Notes: a model not told the origin generated them from the letters alone. A DNA stretch of 8,769 bases from CAZJBH01 sp964544485 (GCA_964544485.1 CAZJBH010000024.1:1-8769), one strand, 5' to 3'. Shown: positions 1-7,225, counted from the first letter of the stretch. Numbers and translations: made by a program.

Positions 1-9
1 ATACCAGAC

Positions 10-38
10 ATTATATAAGAATATGTATTCATTGTAAA
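10..38 (-). promoter_or_regulatory. Sigma70-like promoter reading out of the left edge of the window
   Basis: On the minus strand a -35 box TTTACA (33-38) and a perfect -10 box TATAAT (10-15) are separated by exactly 17 bases, placing the start of transcription near base 3. It lies downstream of the last gene of the minus-strand operon, so it should drive the next minus-strand gene or RNA, which is outside the window. Between base 72 and this promoter I see no convincing intrinsic terminator, so readthrough from the frr operon is possible. The match to the bacterial consensus is seen directly; activity is inferred. Confidence 0.6.
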
Positions 39-72
39 GGCTGCCGAAACAGGGTTTGTTGACAATGGATTT

Positions 73-201
73 TTATAGTATAATTGGGCAGTTTTCCGGA
101 TAATCTTTTAAAACTTTTTGAATTTCTTCAATTTTTTTCTCTAAACATTTTCTTGGCTGCTCGCTGAATTTTTCATTTTTTAAATTCTCAAAACTTTCCA
201 T
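73..201 (-). CDS. Small hypothetical protein (42 aa) downstream of frr
   Basis: A 42-codon ORF begins with ATG three bases after the frr stop codon and ends in TAA. I do not recognise a family. The product is charged and predicted to be mostly helical (a Glu/Lys-rich stretch at about residues 20-35), with two cysteines (Cys19, Cys38) and a hydrophobic C-terminal tail after a PENCP motif. It has no membrane segment or signal peptide. The 3-nt gap matches the 1-4 nt gaps elsewhere in this operon, and the lack of a Shine-Dalgarno sequence is shared by all neighbours, so both fit a translated gene. Against it are the short length and absence of a recognisable homologue; it could be a chance ORF at the end of the transcript. 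Confidence 0.45.
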   Translation of the reverse strand: MESFENLKNEKFSEQPRKCLEKKIEEIQKVLKDYPENCPIIL

Positions 202-204
202 AAA

Positions 205-762
205 TTAAATTTTAGTGATTTCCTGCTCTTTTTTGCTAGCTATTTCTTCTATCTTCTGGTTATACTCATCCACCAATTCCTGCAATTTATCTTTAGCTTT
301 AAATTTATCATCTTCAGTTAATTCGCTATTCTGTTCCATGGTTTGAATCTGATCCCAAACTTCGCCTCTTTGCCGTCGCACGCTAATCCGGCATTCTTCA
401 GCCTTTTCATTTACAATTTTAACCAATTCATTTCTTCTTTCTTCGCTTAAGGCAGGCACTTTAATTCTAATAAAATCTTCTTCCACAATCGGACTTAATT
501 TAAGATTTGACTGACGAATCGCCCATTCAATATTTTTAATTATTGATTTATCCCAAGGACGAACAATAATTTGGCGCGGTTCCGGAGCTTGAATATTTGC
601 CAAATCTCGAAGAGGCATTTTTTGTCCGTAAGCCTCTACAAGAATATCTTCAACTAAGCTTGCTTTTGCCCGACCAGCCTGCAAACTAGATAATTCTTGG
701 CGTAAATATTCAATTACTTTATCCAAATCCGGTTTAATCTTATCTATAATTTTTTGATACAT
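205..762 (-). CDS. frr: Ribosome recycling factor
   Basis: RRF acts with EF-G in the cytoplasm to split post-termination ribosomes so that subunits can be reused. The 185-residue product has the same length as the E. coli protein and aligns along its whole length. The three-helix domain I is formed by the N-terminal helix (about residues 1-30) and the two C-terminal helices (about 105-185). The small beta domain II lies between, at about 31-104. Recognisable family segments are AGRAKASLVED (29-39, cf. TGRASPSLLD), LSEERRNELVKIV (105-117, cf. LTEERRKDLTKIV) and the arginine-rich SVRRQRGE (127-134). There is no Shine-Dalgarno motif before the ATG, and 18 bases separate it from the upstream propeller gene. 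frr usually follows tsf and pyrH; here it is at the end of an envelope/replication operon, which is unusual but not unique among reduced genomes. Confidence 0.97.
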   Translation of the reverse strand: MYQKIIDKIKPDLDKVIEYLRQELSSLQAGRAKASLVEDILVEAYGQKMPLRDLANIQAPEPRQIIVRPWDKSIIKNIEWAIRQSNLKLSPIVEEDFIRIKVPALSEERRNELVKIVNEKAEECRISVRRQRGEVWDQIQTMEQNSELTEDDKFKAKDKLQELVDEYNQKIEEIASKKEQEITKI

Positions 763-780
763 AATGAATTAATTTTAATT

Positions 781-1797
781 TTAATCTTTAGTTCCTAAAT
801 AAATTCTATTAAGATTATTCGGATCAAAAACAATCGCGCTAATTTCTCTGCCTTTGGCTAACTCTGCAACCTGCCAATCATTTCCCTGATTATTTGTATT
901 ATAAACGATTGAACCTGATCCGTAAAATAGGTTTTCTTGTTCTATTGCTAAAGCGGAAATTGAATTTGATTTATCTCCCATAACTAAATTCATTTTATGC
1001 CAGGTTTTTCCGCTATCCCAAGAATTGAATAAACCGTCTTCAGAGCCAAGATAAAGCTCGTTTGGATGAATTGAATTTAAAACCAATTTAGTAATTTTTT
1101 TAATTCCTTTAAATTGTTCTGAAAGATCAGCCAAACAGCGCCAATTCTCTCCTTTATTGAAACTTTGATAAATTTGTCCGTTTTCTAAAGCTAAATAAAG
1201 AATCCGAGTATCTTTTGGATTAACAATTAAATCAATAATTTGCTCGTCAAATCTGCCTAATAAACGCCAGCGCATTCCATAATCAGAACTTTTAAACAAT
1301 CCTCCTTGAGTATCAGCTAAATACAAAATGGAAGATTGATAAGTATCTAGAGCTAAAAGACTAAGTTCTTCTTCGCTAACATAACTTTCCTGCCAAGTTT
1401 TTCCCTTATCTTGGGTTTTAAAAACCTTTCCTTTTTTATCAAAAGCTAATAAGTAAATTTGATTTGGATTATTTTTATCAATAACAATTTGCTGAATTCT
1501 TAAACGATCTGACAATCTCTGTTGATCAATTGAATGCCAAAATTTTCCCTGAGAATAGGATTTATAAAGTCCATTTTTTTGAGTTCCTAGATAAATATGA
1601 TCGCTATTTTCAGGATCAATCGCAATTGATAATACATTTAAATTCGGACTTTTAAATATTTTTTGCCAAGTTTTTCCATTATCAACTGATTTAAATAAAA
1701 TTGGATCCTGATAAGCTTCAACAAAATAAGGAACAAATTCAAAAGCAACAAAACCCAAAATAACAATTACTATAATAAAGATAATCAAATTTTTCAT
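781..1797 (-). CDS. Membrane-anchored seven-bladed Asp-box (BNR/sortilin/YCF48-like) beta-propeller protein
   Basis: The 338-residue protein starts with one hydrophobic segment (about 4-23), probably an uncleaved membrane anchor; there is no lipobox cysteine. The rest is a repeat domain with seven Asp-box motifs (S/T-x-D-x-G-x-x-W type) at 37-44, 80-87, 128-135, 170-177, 212-219, 259-266 and 301-308, spaced 42-48 residues apart. Boxes 2, 5 and 7 lack the Asp. Between them are strands of the IYLGT type (67-72, 113-118, 157-162, 199-204, 247-252, 290-295, 331-336). The last strand, IYLGTKD at the very C-terminus, has no following Asp-box, while the first Asp-box has no preceding strand; together they would close the ring as one blade. 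The fold resembles VPS10/sortilin and YCF48-type propellers, which bind proteins or glycans. The substrate is unknown, and sialidase activity is not implied because catalytic residues are not identifiable. It starts 2 nt after holB. Confidence 0.85.
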   Translation of the reverse strand: MKNLIIFIIVIVILGFVAFEFVPYFVEAYQDPILFKSVDNGKTWQKIFKSPNLNVLSIAIDPENSDHIYLGTQKNGLYKSYSQGKFWHSIDQQRLSDRLRIQQIVIDKNNPNQIYLLAFDKKGKVFKTQDKGKTWQESYVSEEELSLLALDTYQSSILYLADTQGGLFKSSDYGMRWRLLGRFDEQIIDLIVNPKDTRILYLALENGQIYQSFNKGENWRCLADLSEQFKGIKKITKLVLNSIHPNELYLGSEDGLFNSWDSGKTWHKMNLVMGDKSNSISALAIEQENLFYGSGSIVYNTNNQGNDWQVAELAKGREISAIVFDPNNLNRIYLGTKD

Positions 1798-1799
1798 AT

Positions 1800-2708
1800 T
1801 TATAAATCAAGCATTAGCGCCTCCAAAGCTAAGCGCGCATTAAAAGAAGAGTTGCTAATAATTCTGCTAGTTTCTTCAATTTTATCAATGATTTTCTTAA
1901 TTTGAGGAATTGAATAAAATCCTTGATACTCATTTGAAACCTGGTTAATAGCAATTTTCTGACAATTAAGATTAGCCAGTAAAAGATCGCGAAACCAAAA
2001 TCTCCACTCATTTAAAATATTCTGCGCCTGAAAAATATCCTGGCTTATTTCCTGAATATATTCATAACGAAAATTTAAATCTGACTTAATTATTTTTTTT
2101 AATTGGTCAATATTTTTTTCCCGTTCTTTAAGTAAATCCGGATTTTCAAGATATTTTAAAACAATTCCCGGACGACCATTTGCTAAACGAAGAAGCTTTT
2201 CTGAAGGATTAAGCGCTTGTTTAATTTCTTGGTCAGGAACCGGCAAAAACTTTATTCTTTGGCAGCGCGAACTAACAGTTGGCAAAACCTGTTGCGGACG
2301 CGAACTAATCAAAATCATAATTGCTTGGCCAATCGGTTCTTCTAAGGTTTTTAACAAACAATTAGCTGCTTCCATAGTCATTTTTTCAGCTTCTTGAATA
2401 ATCGCAACTTTATAATTCAATTCATAAGGATACATACTCATCTGATGCTGAACTTGCTTGATCTGATTAATTGAAATAGCTGCTTCTTTTTTAATTCCCT
2501 GTTTTTCATTTACTAATGGCTGAATCATTAAAACATCCGGATAATCTTTTTTTTCAGCGTCTGCTCCGGTTAATTCCTGAATAAATTCTAAAGCAACTTT
2601 TTTCTTGCCAAGATGAGCCGGACCAAAAAAAAGATAAGCATGCGCCAAAAGATCCCTTTTAATGCTTTGCTTAAAATATTTAATGATTTGCTGATGACCA
2701 ATTGCCAT
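1800..2708 (-). CDS. holB: DNA polymerase III delta prime subunit (clamp loader)
   Basis: This 302-residue AAA+ protein is the delta prime subunit of the clamp loader that places the beta clamp on DNA. Domain landmarks are HAYLFFGPAHLGKK (23-36), a degenerate Walker A lacking the Ser/Thr after GK; IIQEAEKM (103-110), the Walker B position with the usual Asp replaced by Gln; LEEP (122-125); and the SSRC sensor-1 motif (146-149). SSRC contains the arginine that, in delta prime, reaches a neighbouring ATP site. ATP hydrolysis by this subunit is therefore unlikely, as is normal for delta prime. The residues around 44-60 lack the zinc-binding cysteine cluster found in many delta prime and gamma/tau proteins. 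DnaX is the alternative, but the short length and poor Walker motifs favour delta prime. An 18-nt gap follows the upstream glycosyltransferase gene and contains an extended -10 element. Confidence 0.88.
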   Translation of the reverse strand: MAIGHQQIIKYFKQSIKRDLLAHAYLFFGPAHLGKKKVALEFIQELTGADAEKKDYPDVLMIQPLVNEKQGIKKEAAISINQIKQVQHQMSMYPYELNYKVAIIQEAEKMTMEAANCLLKTLEEPIGQAIMILISSRPQQVLPTVSSRCQRIKFLPVPDQEIKQALNPSEKLLRLANGRPGIVLKYLENPDLLKEREKNIDQLKKIIKSDLNFRYEYIQEISQDIFQAQNILNEWRFWFRDLLLANLNCQKIAINQVSNEYQGFYSIPQIKKIIDKIEETSRIISNSSFNARLALEALMLDL

Positions 2709-2714
2709 ATTTAA

Positions 2715-2723
2715 ATTATATCA
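2715..2723 (-). promoter_or_regulatory. Extended -10 promoter element for holB (possible leaderless start)
   Basis: In the 18-nt gap between the glycosyltransferase stop and holB, the minus strand reads TGATATAAT, an exact TGn-TATAAT extended -10. The -10 ends at 2715 and the A of the holB ATG is at 2708, so a start 7 nt downstream would fall on the ATG itself. No good -35 is seen at 16-18 nt spacing (TAGAGG at 17), which is tolerated with extended -10 promoters. This would let holB, the propeller gene, frr and the small ORF be transcribed apart from the envelope genes. In an AT-rich genome a chance match is a real possibility. Confidence 0.5.
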
Positions 2724-2726
2724 CAA

Positions 2727-3818
2727 TTATCTATTCTCCTCTATTGCTTGGATAACAAATTCTTTAATACTTTTTTCAAATTTTTCTTTAGAAAAATTCT
2801 CTGCTCTTTTACGAATTACTAAAGAACTATACTCCTTATTTTCTAACTTAAACAGCATTCGCCTAACTCCATCAGCCAAAGATTCGGTCACTGGATCATC
2901 AAAAAATTCTCCGGTTACTCCTTCAATGATTGTTTCCGTAGCTCCGCCTTTGCGATAAGCTAAGACTGGCTTGCCATAACTCATTGCTTCTACCGGAGCA
3001 ATTCCGAAATCATCTTCCCCTGGGAAAATAAAGGCGCGAGAATATTTAAAATATTCAGCTGTTTTTTCATCTGATTGCCAGCCTAAAAATTTAATATTTT
3101 CCCCAGCCATTTTTTGTAAACGCTTTCTATCTCTGCCTTCGCCAATAATTACTAAAGGCAATTCTAATTTATTAAACGCATCAATCGCTAAGTCAATCTT
3201 TTTATAAGGAGTCAACTGAGAAACAATTAAAAAATAATGACTGGCTTGATTTTGACTTATTTCTCCTTTAAAAAGAGAAACAGGAGGATAAATCAGCTTG
3301 CATGGCTGCCGGTAAAATTTATTAATCCGAGTAGCTGTTATTTTAGAATTAGCAATGAAATAATCAACCCGATTAGCAGCTGAACGATCCCAGATTCTTA
3401 AATAATGGAATAAAATTCGCTTAATCAAAGCTGGACCAGCATCATATTGTCCGGCATAATCCCATAAAAAACGAGCCGGATTATGGCAATAACATATATG
3501 AATCGCTTTTGGTCTTAAAATCAATCCTTTAATAAAAGCGCTTGAAGATGAAATAACCAAATCATACTCGCGCAAATCAAATGATTCAGCTGCAGAAGGC
3601 ATTAAAGGAGCATACCAGCGATGTTTTTTTAAAGATAAGGGAAAATTTTGCAAAAAAGAAGTCTTTATCTTTCTGCCAGAAAAATATTTGCCCATTTTCT
3701 TTTCATCATAAAGCAAAGTAAAAATATCCGCTTTATCAAAAATTTGAGCCAAATTTAAAAAGACCCTCTCGGCCCCTCCAAAACGAATTAAATAATCATG
3801 AGCTAAAGCAACTTTCAT
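2727..3818 (-). CDS. GT4-family glycosyltransferase (WbaZ/mannosyltransferase-like)
   Basis: This 363-residue protein is a GT-B fold, retaining, nucleotide-sugar-dependent transferase of family GT4, likely acting at the cytoplasmic membrane face on a lipid-linked or surface glycan. The N-terminal acceptor domain opens with HDYLIRFGGAERV (7-19), the glycine-rich loop typical of this subgroup, and carries YCHNPARFLWDYAGQY (110-125), also typical. The C-terminal donor domain has IVSQLTPYKKIDLAIDAF (198-215), VIIGEGRDRKRL (223-234) and FGIAPVEAMSYGKPVLAY (271-288). The family's E-x7-E motif reads D-x7-E here (Asp269 to Glu277), with Glu268 adjacent; this is conservative but worth noting. Sugar specificity cannot be read from the sequence, and the mannosyl assignment is only by resemblance. 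It starts 4 nt after the upstream glycosyltransferase, with no Shine-Dalgarno motif. Confidence 0.88.
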   Translation of the reverse strand: MKVALAHDYLIRFGGAERVFLNLAQIFDKADIFTLLYDEKKMGKYFSGRKIKTSFLQNFPLSLKKHRWYAPLMPSAAESFDLREYDLVISSSSAFIKGLILRPKAIHICYCHNPARFLWDYAGQYDAGPALIKRILFHYLRIWDRSAANRVDYFIANSKITATRINKFYRQPCKLIYPPVSLFKGEISQNQASHYFLIVSQLTPYKKIDLAIDAFNKLELPLVIIGEGRDRKRLQKMAGENIKFLGWQSDEKTAEYFKYSRAFIFPGEDDFGIAPVEAMSYGKPVLAYRKGGATETIIEGVTGEFFDDPVTESLADGVRRMLFKLENKEYSSLVIRKRAENFSKEKFEKSIKEFVIQAIEENR

Positions 3819-3822
3819 AAAA

Positions 3823-4893
3823 TCAATCAGTCAATAAAATTGATAAAGTTTGTTGAGCGCATTTTTGCCAGGAAAATCTATCTAAATTTTCTTTTCCTTC
3901 CTGAATTAGCTTTTGTTTAAACTTTTGATCACTTATTACCTTATACATGTTTTTAGCTATTTGTTCAATACTTGTTAGATCAACTAAGATTCCGCCTGAA
4001 CCAACTACTTCAGGAATTGAAGAATTGTTCGCCGCAATTACCGGACATTCAGCTGCTTGAGCTTCTAGAATCGGCATGCCAAAACCTTCATAAAAAGAAA
4101 TTAAAACAAACATTTCCGCCTGATTTAACAATTTTTGCTTTTCAATTTCTGAAACATATCCCTTTTCAATAATTTTAAATTTTGACTTTCTAATTTTATC
4201 CTTAATTTTATCATAGCCAAAACCAGGCGGACCAGCTAAAACCAAATCATGCGGGATGTGATATTTTTCCTTTAATCTTTCAAAAGCTTGAATTAGGCCT
4301 AAAATATTTTTCTTAATTTCTAAACGGCCTAAATAGAGAATATATGGAGATTTTTTCTTTTTATCTTGATTTAATTGATTAAACGGCTTAAATCCATGAT
4401 AAACTGTAAAAATTTTATTCGGATCAGCTTGATAAAATTTAATTAAATCCTGCCTGGTATTTTCAGAAGCAGCAATAATTTTACTAGCTCTTTTTAAAGC
4501 GTCTTGAGTTGACCAGCGCAAATATTTTAAATGTTGAACCGGATACATTTTTGGATAATACTCATATTCTAATCCATGAATAACAACCGTTGAATTTTTC
4601 GGACAGCAGCGCGGCAAAATATGAACCGGAATTAACAATCTTTCAGGCTGATGCAAGCATAAATGAGCAGCTAGCCTTAATTGCGTCCACATTGGCAATC
4701 CCCAAGCCAATTCTTTCAAATTAAAATTAGCCGGCAAATTTTTAACAAAACTGTTTTTGGGAGAGTATAAAATAAAACGATGCTGCTGGCTTTCCTTGAG
4801 CATCGTCATATGCTTAATTAATTGATAAGTGTATTCTTCTACTCCGGTTCGCGGCTGTTTAAAAGCCGCTGCCGCATTAATCCCAATCATCAT
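3823..4893 (-). CDS. GT4-family glycosyltransferase (second of a tandem pair)
   Basis: A 356-residue GT-B, family GT4 transferase. The acceptor domain begins with GINAAAAFKQPRTGVEEYTYQL (4-25), the short glycine loop followed by the TGVE-type motif of mannosyl/rhamnosyl transferases, and has VVIHGLEYEYYP (103-114). The donor domain shows YLGRLEIKKNILGLIQAF (187-204), LVLAGPPGFGYDKI (217-230) and a canonical E-x7-E (Glu269 to Glu277) within SFYEGFGMPILEA. It is clearly divergent from the next gene, so the pair is not a recent duplication; the two probably add successive sugars to one glycan. Either of two consecutive Met codons could start it (1 or 4 nt after the mreB stop); I keep the upstream one. 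It ends in TGA, the only non-TAA stop among complete genes here, which argues against recoding of UGA. Confidence 0.88.
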   Translation of the reverse strand: MMIGINAAAAFKQPRTGVEEYTYQLIKHMTMLKESQQHRFILYSPKNSFVKNLPANFNLKELAWGLPMWTQLRLAAHLCLHQPERLLIPVHILPRCCPKNSTVVIHGLEYEYYPKMYPVQHLKYLRWSTQDALKRASKIIAASENTRQDLIKFYQADPNKIFTVYHGFKPFNQLNQDKKKKSPYILYLGRLEIKKNILGLIQAFERLKEKYHIPHDLVLAGPPGFGYDKIKDKIRKSKFKIIEKGYVSEIEKQKLLNQAEMFVLISFYEGFGMPILEAQAAECPVIAANNSSIPEVVGSGGILVDLTSIEQIAKNMYKVISDQKFKQKLIQEGKENLDRFSWQKCAQQTLSILLTD

Positions 4894-4894
4894 A

Positions 4895-5902
4895 TTATTT
4901 CTTACTCATAATACTTCGCTTGTAAACATCAAGATTTTCCAAAGCTAAACCAGCTCCTTTGGCTACGCAAAGCATTGGATCTTTAGCTAAACGACAAGTT
5001 ACTCCGGTTGACTGAGTAATTAATTCATCTAATTTTTTTAATAAAGCGCTCCCTCCGCTTAAAACCATTCCTTTATCCATAATATCAGCTACTAATTCAG
5101 GGGGGGTCTCTTGAAGCACATTTTTCACTGCTTGAACAATTTCATGAAGCTCGTCATTAATCGCTTCAACCACCTCGCTATTATTAATTTCTATAGTTTT
5201 GGGCAAACCAGCCATTAAATCACGCCCTTTAACTTGCATTGAGATATCTTCTTCTAATGGCAAAGCGCTGCCTATCTTTATCTTAACTTGCTCAGCGCTT
5301 CTCTCCCCAATCGCTAAATTATGCTTTTTTCGAATAAACTCGCTAATCGCTTGATTAATTTTATCTCCCCCGACTCTAACTGAAGTCCAAGCAACAATCC
5401 CGCCTAAGGAGATGACTGCGGTTTCTGAAGTCCCTCCGCCAATATCAATAATCATATGTCCAACCGGTTCATTAATATTTAAACCAGCGCCAATAGCTGC
5501 TAAAACCGGCTCTTTAATCACATACGCATTCTTAGCGCCAGCTTTAACGCTTGCTTCAATAACTGCCCGGCGTTCAGTTGAAGTAATCCCGGCTGGGACA
5601 GAAACCATTACATCCGGACGAAAAAATCTCCAGCGATTCATCACTTTACCGATAAAATAGCGAAGCATTGCTTCAGTTATCCGATAATCAGCAATTACTC
5701 CATCTTTCATTGGCCGATAAACTCCGATTAAATCAGGTGATTTCCCCATCATATCCTTAGCTTGATTGCCAATCGCTAAAATATGATTATCATCTAAAGA
5801 TACCGCGACAACCGTAGGTTCATTAATGACCACTCCTTTTTTAGGTAAATAAACTAAAGTATTTGCTGTGCCTAAATCAATTCCAATTTTTCTTATAAAC
5901 AT
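4895..5902 (-). CDS. mreB: Rod shape-determining protein MreB (bacterial actin)
   Basis: MreB polymerises with ATP into membrane-bound filaments that organise the peptidoglycan elongation machinery. The 335-residue product is of normal family length. It has the phosphate-1 motif IGIDLGTANT (6-15), the VSVPAGITSTERRAV segment (100-114), KEP with the actin-type glutamate (Glu131), the phosphate-2 motif IIDIGGGTSE (151-160) and the adenosine motif MVLSGGSALLKKLDE (279-293). The N-terminus before the first strand is only about five residues (MFIRK), leaving little room for the amphipathic membrane helix seen in E. coli MreB; membrane binding may rely on a hydrophobic loop, as in Thermotoga. It starts 3 nt after murA. 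Neither mreC, mreD nor rodA is in the window; they may be elsewhere. A run of seven C on the coding strand (5100-5106) lies inside the intact frame. Confidence 0.97.
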   Translation of the reverse strand: MFIRKIGIDLGTANTLVYLPKKGVVINEPTVVAVSLDDNHILAIGNQAKDMMGKSPDLIGVYRPMKDGVIADYRITEAMLRYFIGKVMNRWRFFRPDVMVSVPAGITSTERRAVIEASVKAGAKNAYVIKEPVLAAIGAGLNINEPVGHMIIDIGGGTSETAVISLGGIVAWTSVRVGGDKINQAISEFIRKKHNLAIGERSAEQVKIKIGSALPLEEDISMQVKGRDLMAGLPKTIEINNSEVVEAINDELHEIVQAVKNVLQETPPELVADIMDKGMVLSGGSALLKKLDELITQSTGVTCRLAKDPMLCVAKGAGLALENLDVYKRSIMSKK

Positions 5903-5905
5903 AGT

Positions 5906-7165
5906 TTATGAATTAACTCTTTTAATGTCCGCTCCTATTTTTTGCAATCTTTTTTCAATGTTTTCATAACCGCGATCTATCTGATAAATATTTTCTATAA
6001 TTGATTCGCCTTTGGCAATCAAAGCAGCAATTAACAAAGCGATTCCAGCGCGAATATCCGGGCTAATCAATCGTCTTCCATATAGTTTGCTTGGCCCTTG
6101 AATTACCACTCGGTGAGGATCGCACATAATAATCCGGGCTCCCATTTGGTTTAAACTATCAGTATAGAATAAGCGCCCATCAAAAATAGTTTCATGAATT
6201 AAAGAAATTCCCTTAACCTGAGTCATTAATACAGCAAACGGAGCTTGTAAATCAGTTGGAAATCCAGGATATTCCCGAGTTTTCATATTAATCGCTTTTA
6301 AAGAATTGCTTGGCTTGATTAAAACACTCTGCTTGCTAATTTCAAAATTAACTCCGGCTTTGGATAATAGATACCAAAGCGTTTCTAAATGTTCGGGAAT
6401 AAGATTAGATACTTTTACAGAACTATTCGCTGCTGCAGCCATTAAAACAAAACTCCCTGCTTCAATTCGATCCGGAATAATTTTAATTTCTCCGCCCTGC
6501 AACGAATTAACTCCTTCAATTTCAAGATAAGGAGTGCCGGCTCCTTTAATTTTAGCTCCGCATTGATTTAAAAAATCAGCTAAAAAAACAATTTCCGGCT
6601 CGCAAGCCGCGTTAATTAATCTAGTTTTTCCCTTGGCTAAAACCGCAGTTAAAATCATTGTTTCTGTTCCAGTTACGCTAACCAATGGAAAAACAAACTT
6701 ATTTCCTTTTAACTGGCTAGTTTGCAATTGATAAGATCCGCCTTTCTTGTTTATCTTAACTCCAAAAGATTTAAATCCTTCTAAAAAAATATCGCGCGGA
6801 CGCTGGCCAATCACGCATCCTCCAGGCTGAGGCAATTCTGCTTTGCCAAACCGAGCCAATAAAGGACCAGCCATTAAAATAGAGCCTTTGAGTTTGCGGG
6901 CAATTTCCGGATTTAAGTGGCTAGTTTTAACTTGATCTGCTTGCAATTCATATTTGCGCGAATTAAGCTGATTCACCTTAACCCCGATATTTTCCAATAA
7001 TTCAATCAAGCGAAATACATCTTCAATTTGAGGTATATTGTCAATTATCCATTTTTTATCGCTTAATAAACAAGCTGCTAAAATTTTTAAAGCCGCGTTT
7101 TTAGCTCCATTAACTCTAATTTGTCCGCTTAATTTACGATTACCTTTAATAATAAATCTTTCCAT
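5906..7165 (-). CDS. murA: UDP-N-acetylglucosamine 1-carboxyvinyltransferase
   Basis: MurA transfers the enolpyruvyl group of phosphoenolpyruvate to UDP-GlcNAc, the first committed step of peptidoglycan synthesis, in the cytoplasm. The 419-residue length equals that of typical MurA. Visible active-site residues are Lys22-Asn23 in GAKNAAL, the catalytic Cys117 in PGGCVIGQRPRD (Cys115 in E. coli), Arg122, Asp305 in GFPTDLQAP, Arg372 in DIRAG and Arg398 in IDRGYE. Cys rather than Asp at 117 predicts a fosfomycin-sensitive type of enzyme. It is the first gene of the minus-strand operon and is preceded by its own promoter. With mreB directly downstream, precursor supply and wall-growth organisation are co-expressed. 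Only one murA copy is in the window. Confidence 0.97.
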   Translation of the reverse strand: MERFIIKGNRKLSGQIRVNGAKNAALKILAACLLSDKKWIIDNIPQIEDVFRLIELLENIGVKVNQLNSRKYELQADQVKTSHLNPEIARKLKGSILMAGPLLARFGKAELPQPGGCVIGQRPRDIFLEGFKSFGVKINKKGGSYQLQTSQLKGNKFVFPLVSVTGTETMILTAVLAKGKTRLINAACEPEIVFLADFLNQCGAKIKGAGTPYLEIEGVNSLQGGEIKIIPDRIEAGSFVLMAAAANSSVKVSNLIPEHLETLWYLLSKAGVNFEISKQSVLIKPSNSLKAINMKTREYPGFPTDLQAPFAVLMTQVKGISLIHETIFDGRLFYTDSLNQMGARIIMCDPHRVVIQGPSKLYGRRLISPDIRAGIALLIAALIAKGESIIENIYQIDRGYENIEKRLQKIGADIKRVNS

Positions 7166-7175
7166 CTTAATTCAT

Positions 7176-7204
7176 ATCTTACCCCAAGCAAATTAACTTG
7201 GCAA
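7176..7204 (-). promoter_or_regulatory. Sigma70-like promoter of the murA operon
   Basis: Minus strand: -35 TTGCCA (7199-7204), 17-bp spacer, -10 TAAGAT (7176-7181). Each box matches the consensus at 5 of 6 positions. A start about 7 nt further on (near 7169) would leave only about 4 nt before the murA ATG at 7165, so there is no space for a Shine-Dalgarno sequence and none is present. A 5-bp inverted repeat (CCAAG 7184-7188, CTTGG 7197-7201) lies mostly over the spacer and could be an operator or chance. Confidence 0.7.
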
Positions 7205-7225
7205 GAAAAATACGATTCATTAAGC

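Noticed and set aside
39..58. Possible hairpin around CTGCCGAAACAG / AAACAGGGTTT as terminator of the frr operon
   Set aside because: Stems of only 3-4 bp and no U-tract; not a credible intrinsic terminator.
59..84. Plus-strand TTGACA (59-64) and TATAAT (79-84)
   Set aside because: Both boxes are perfect, but the spacer is only 14 bases, too short for sigma70, and the transcript would run antisense into frr with no gene to drive.
1829..2011. Minus-strand 60-codon ORF inside holB
   Set aside because: Out-of-frame shadow of the conserved delta prime coding sequence.
5100..5106. Seven-G run (poly-C on the coding strand) in mreB as a phase-variable tract
   Set aside because: The frame is intact, it encodes a plausible Thr-Pro-Pro stretch in an essential-type gene, and seven bases is short for phase variation; an assembly check is all it merits.
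5412..5660. Plus-strand ORFs antisense to mreB, murA (6306-6530) and the glycosyltransferase (3972-4172)
   Set aside because: Shadows of strongly conserved genes; no initiation signals and no recognisable domains.
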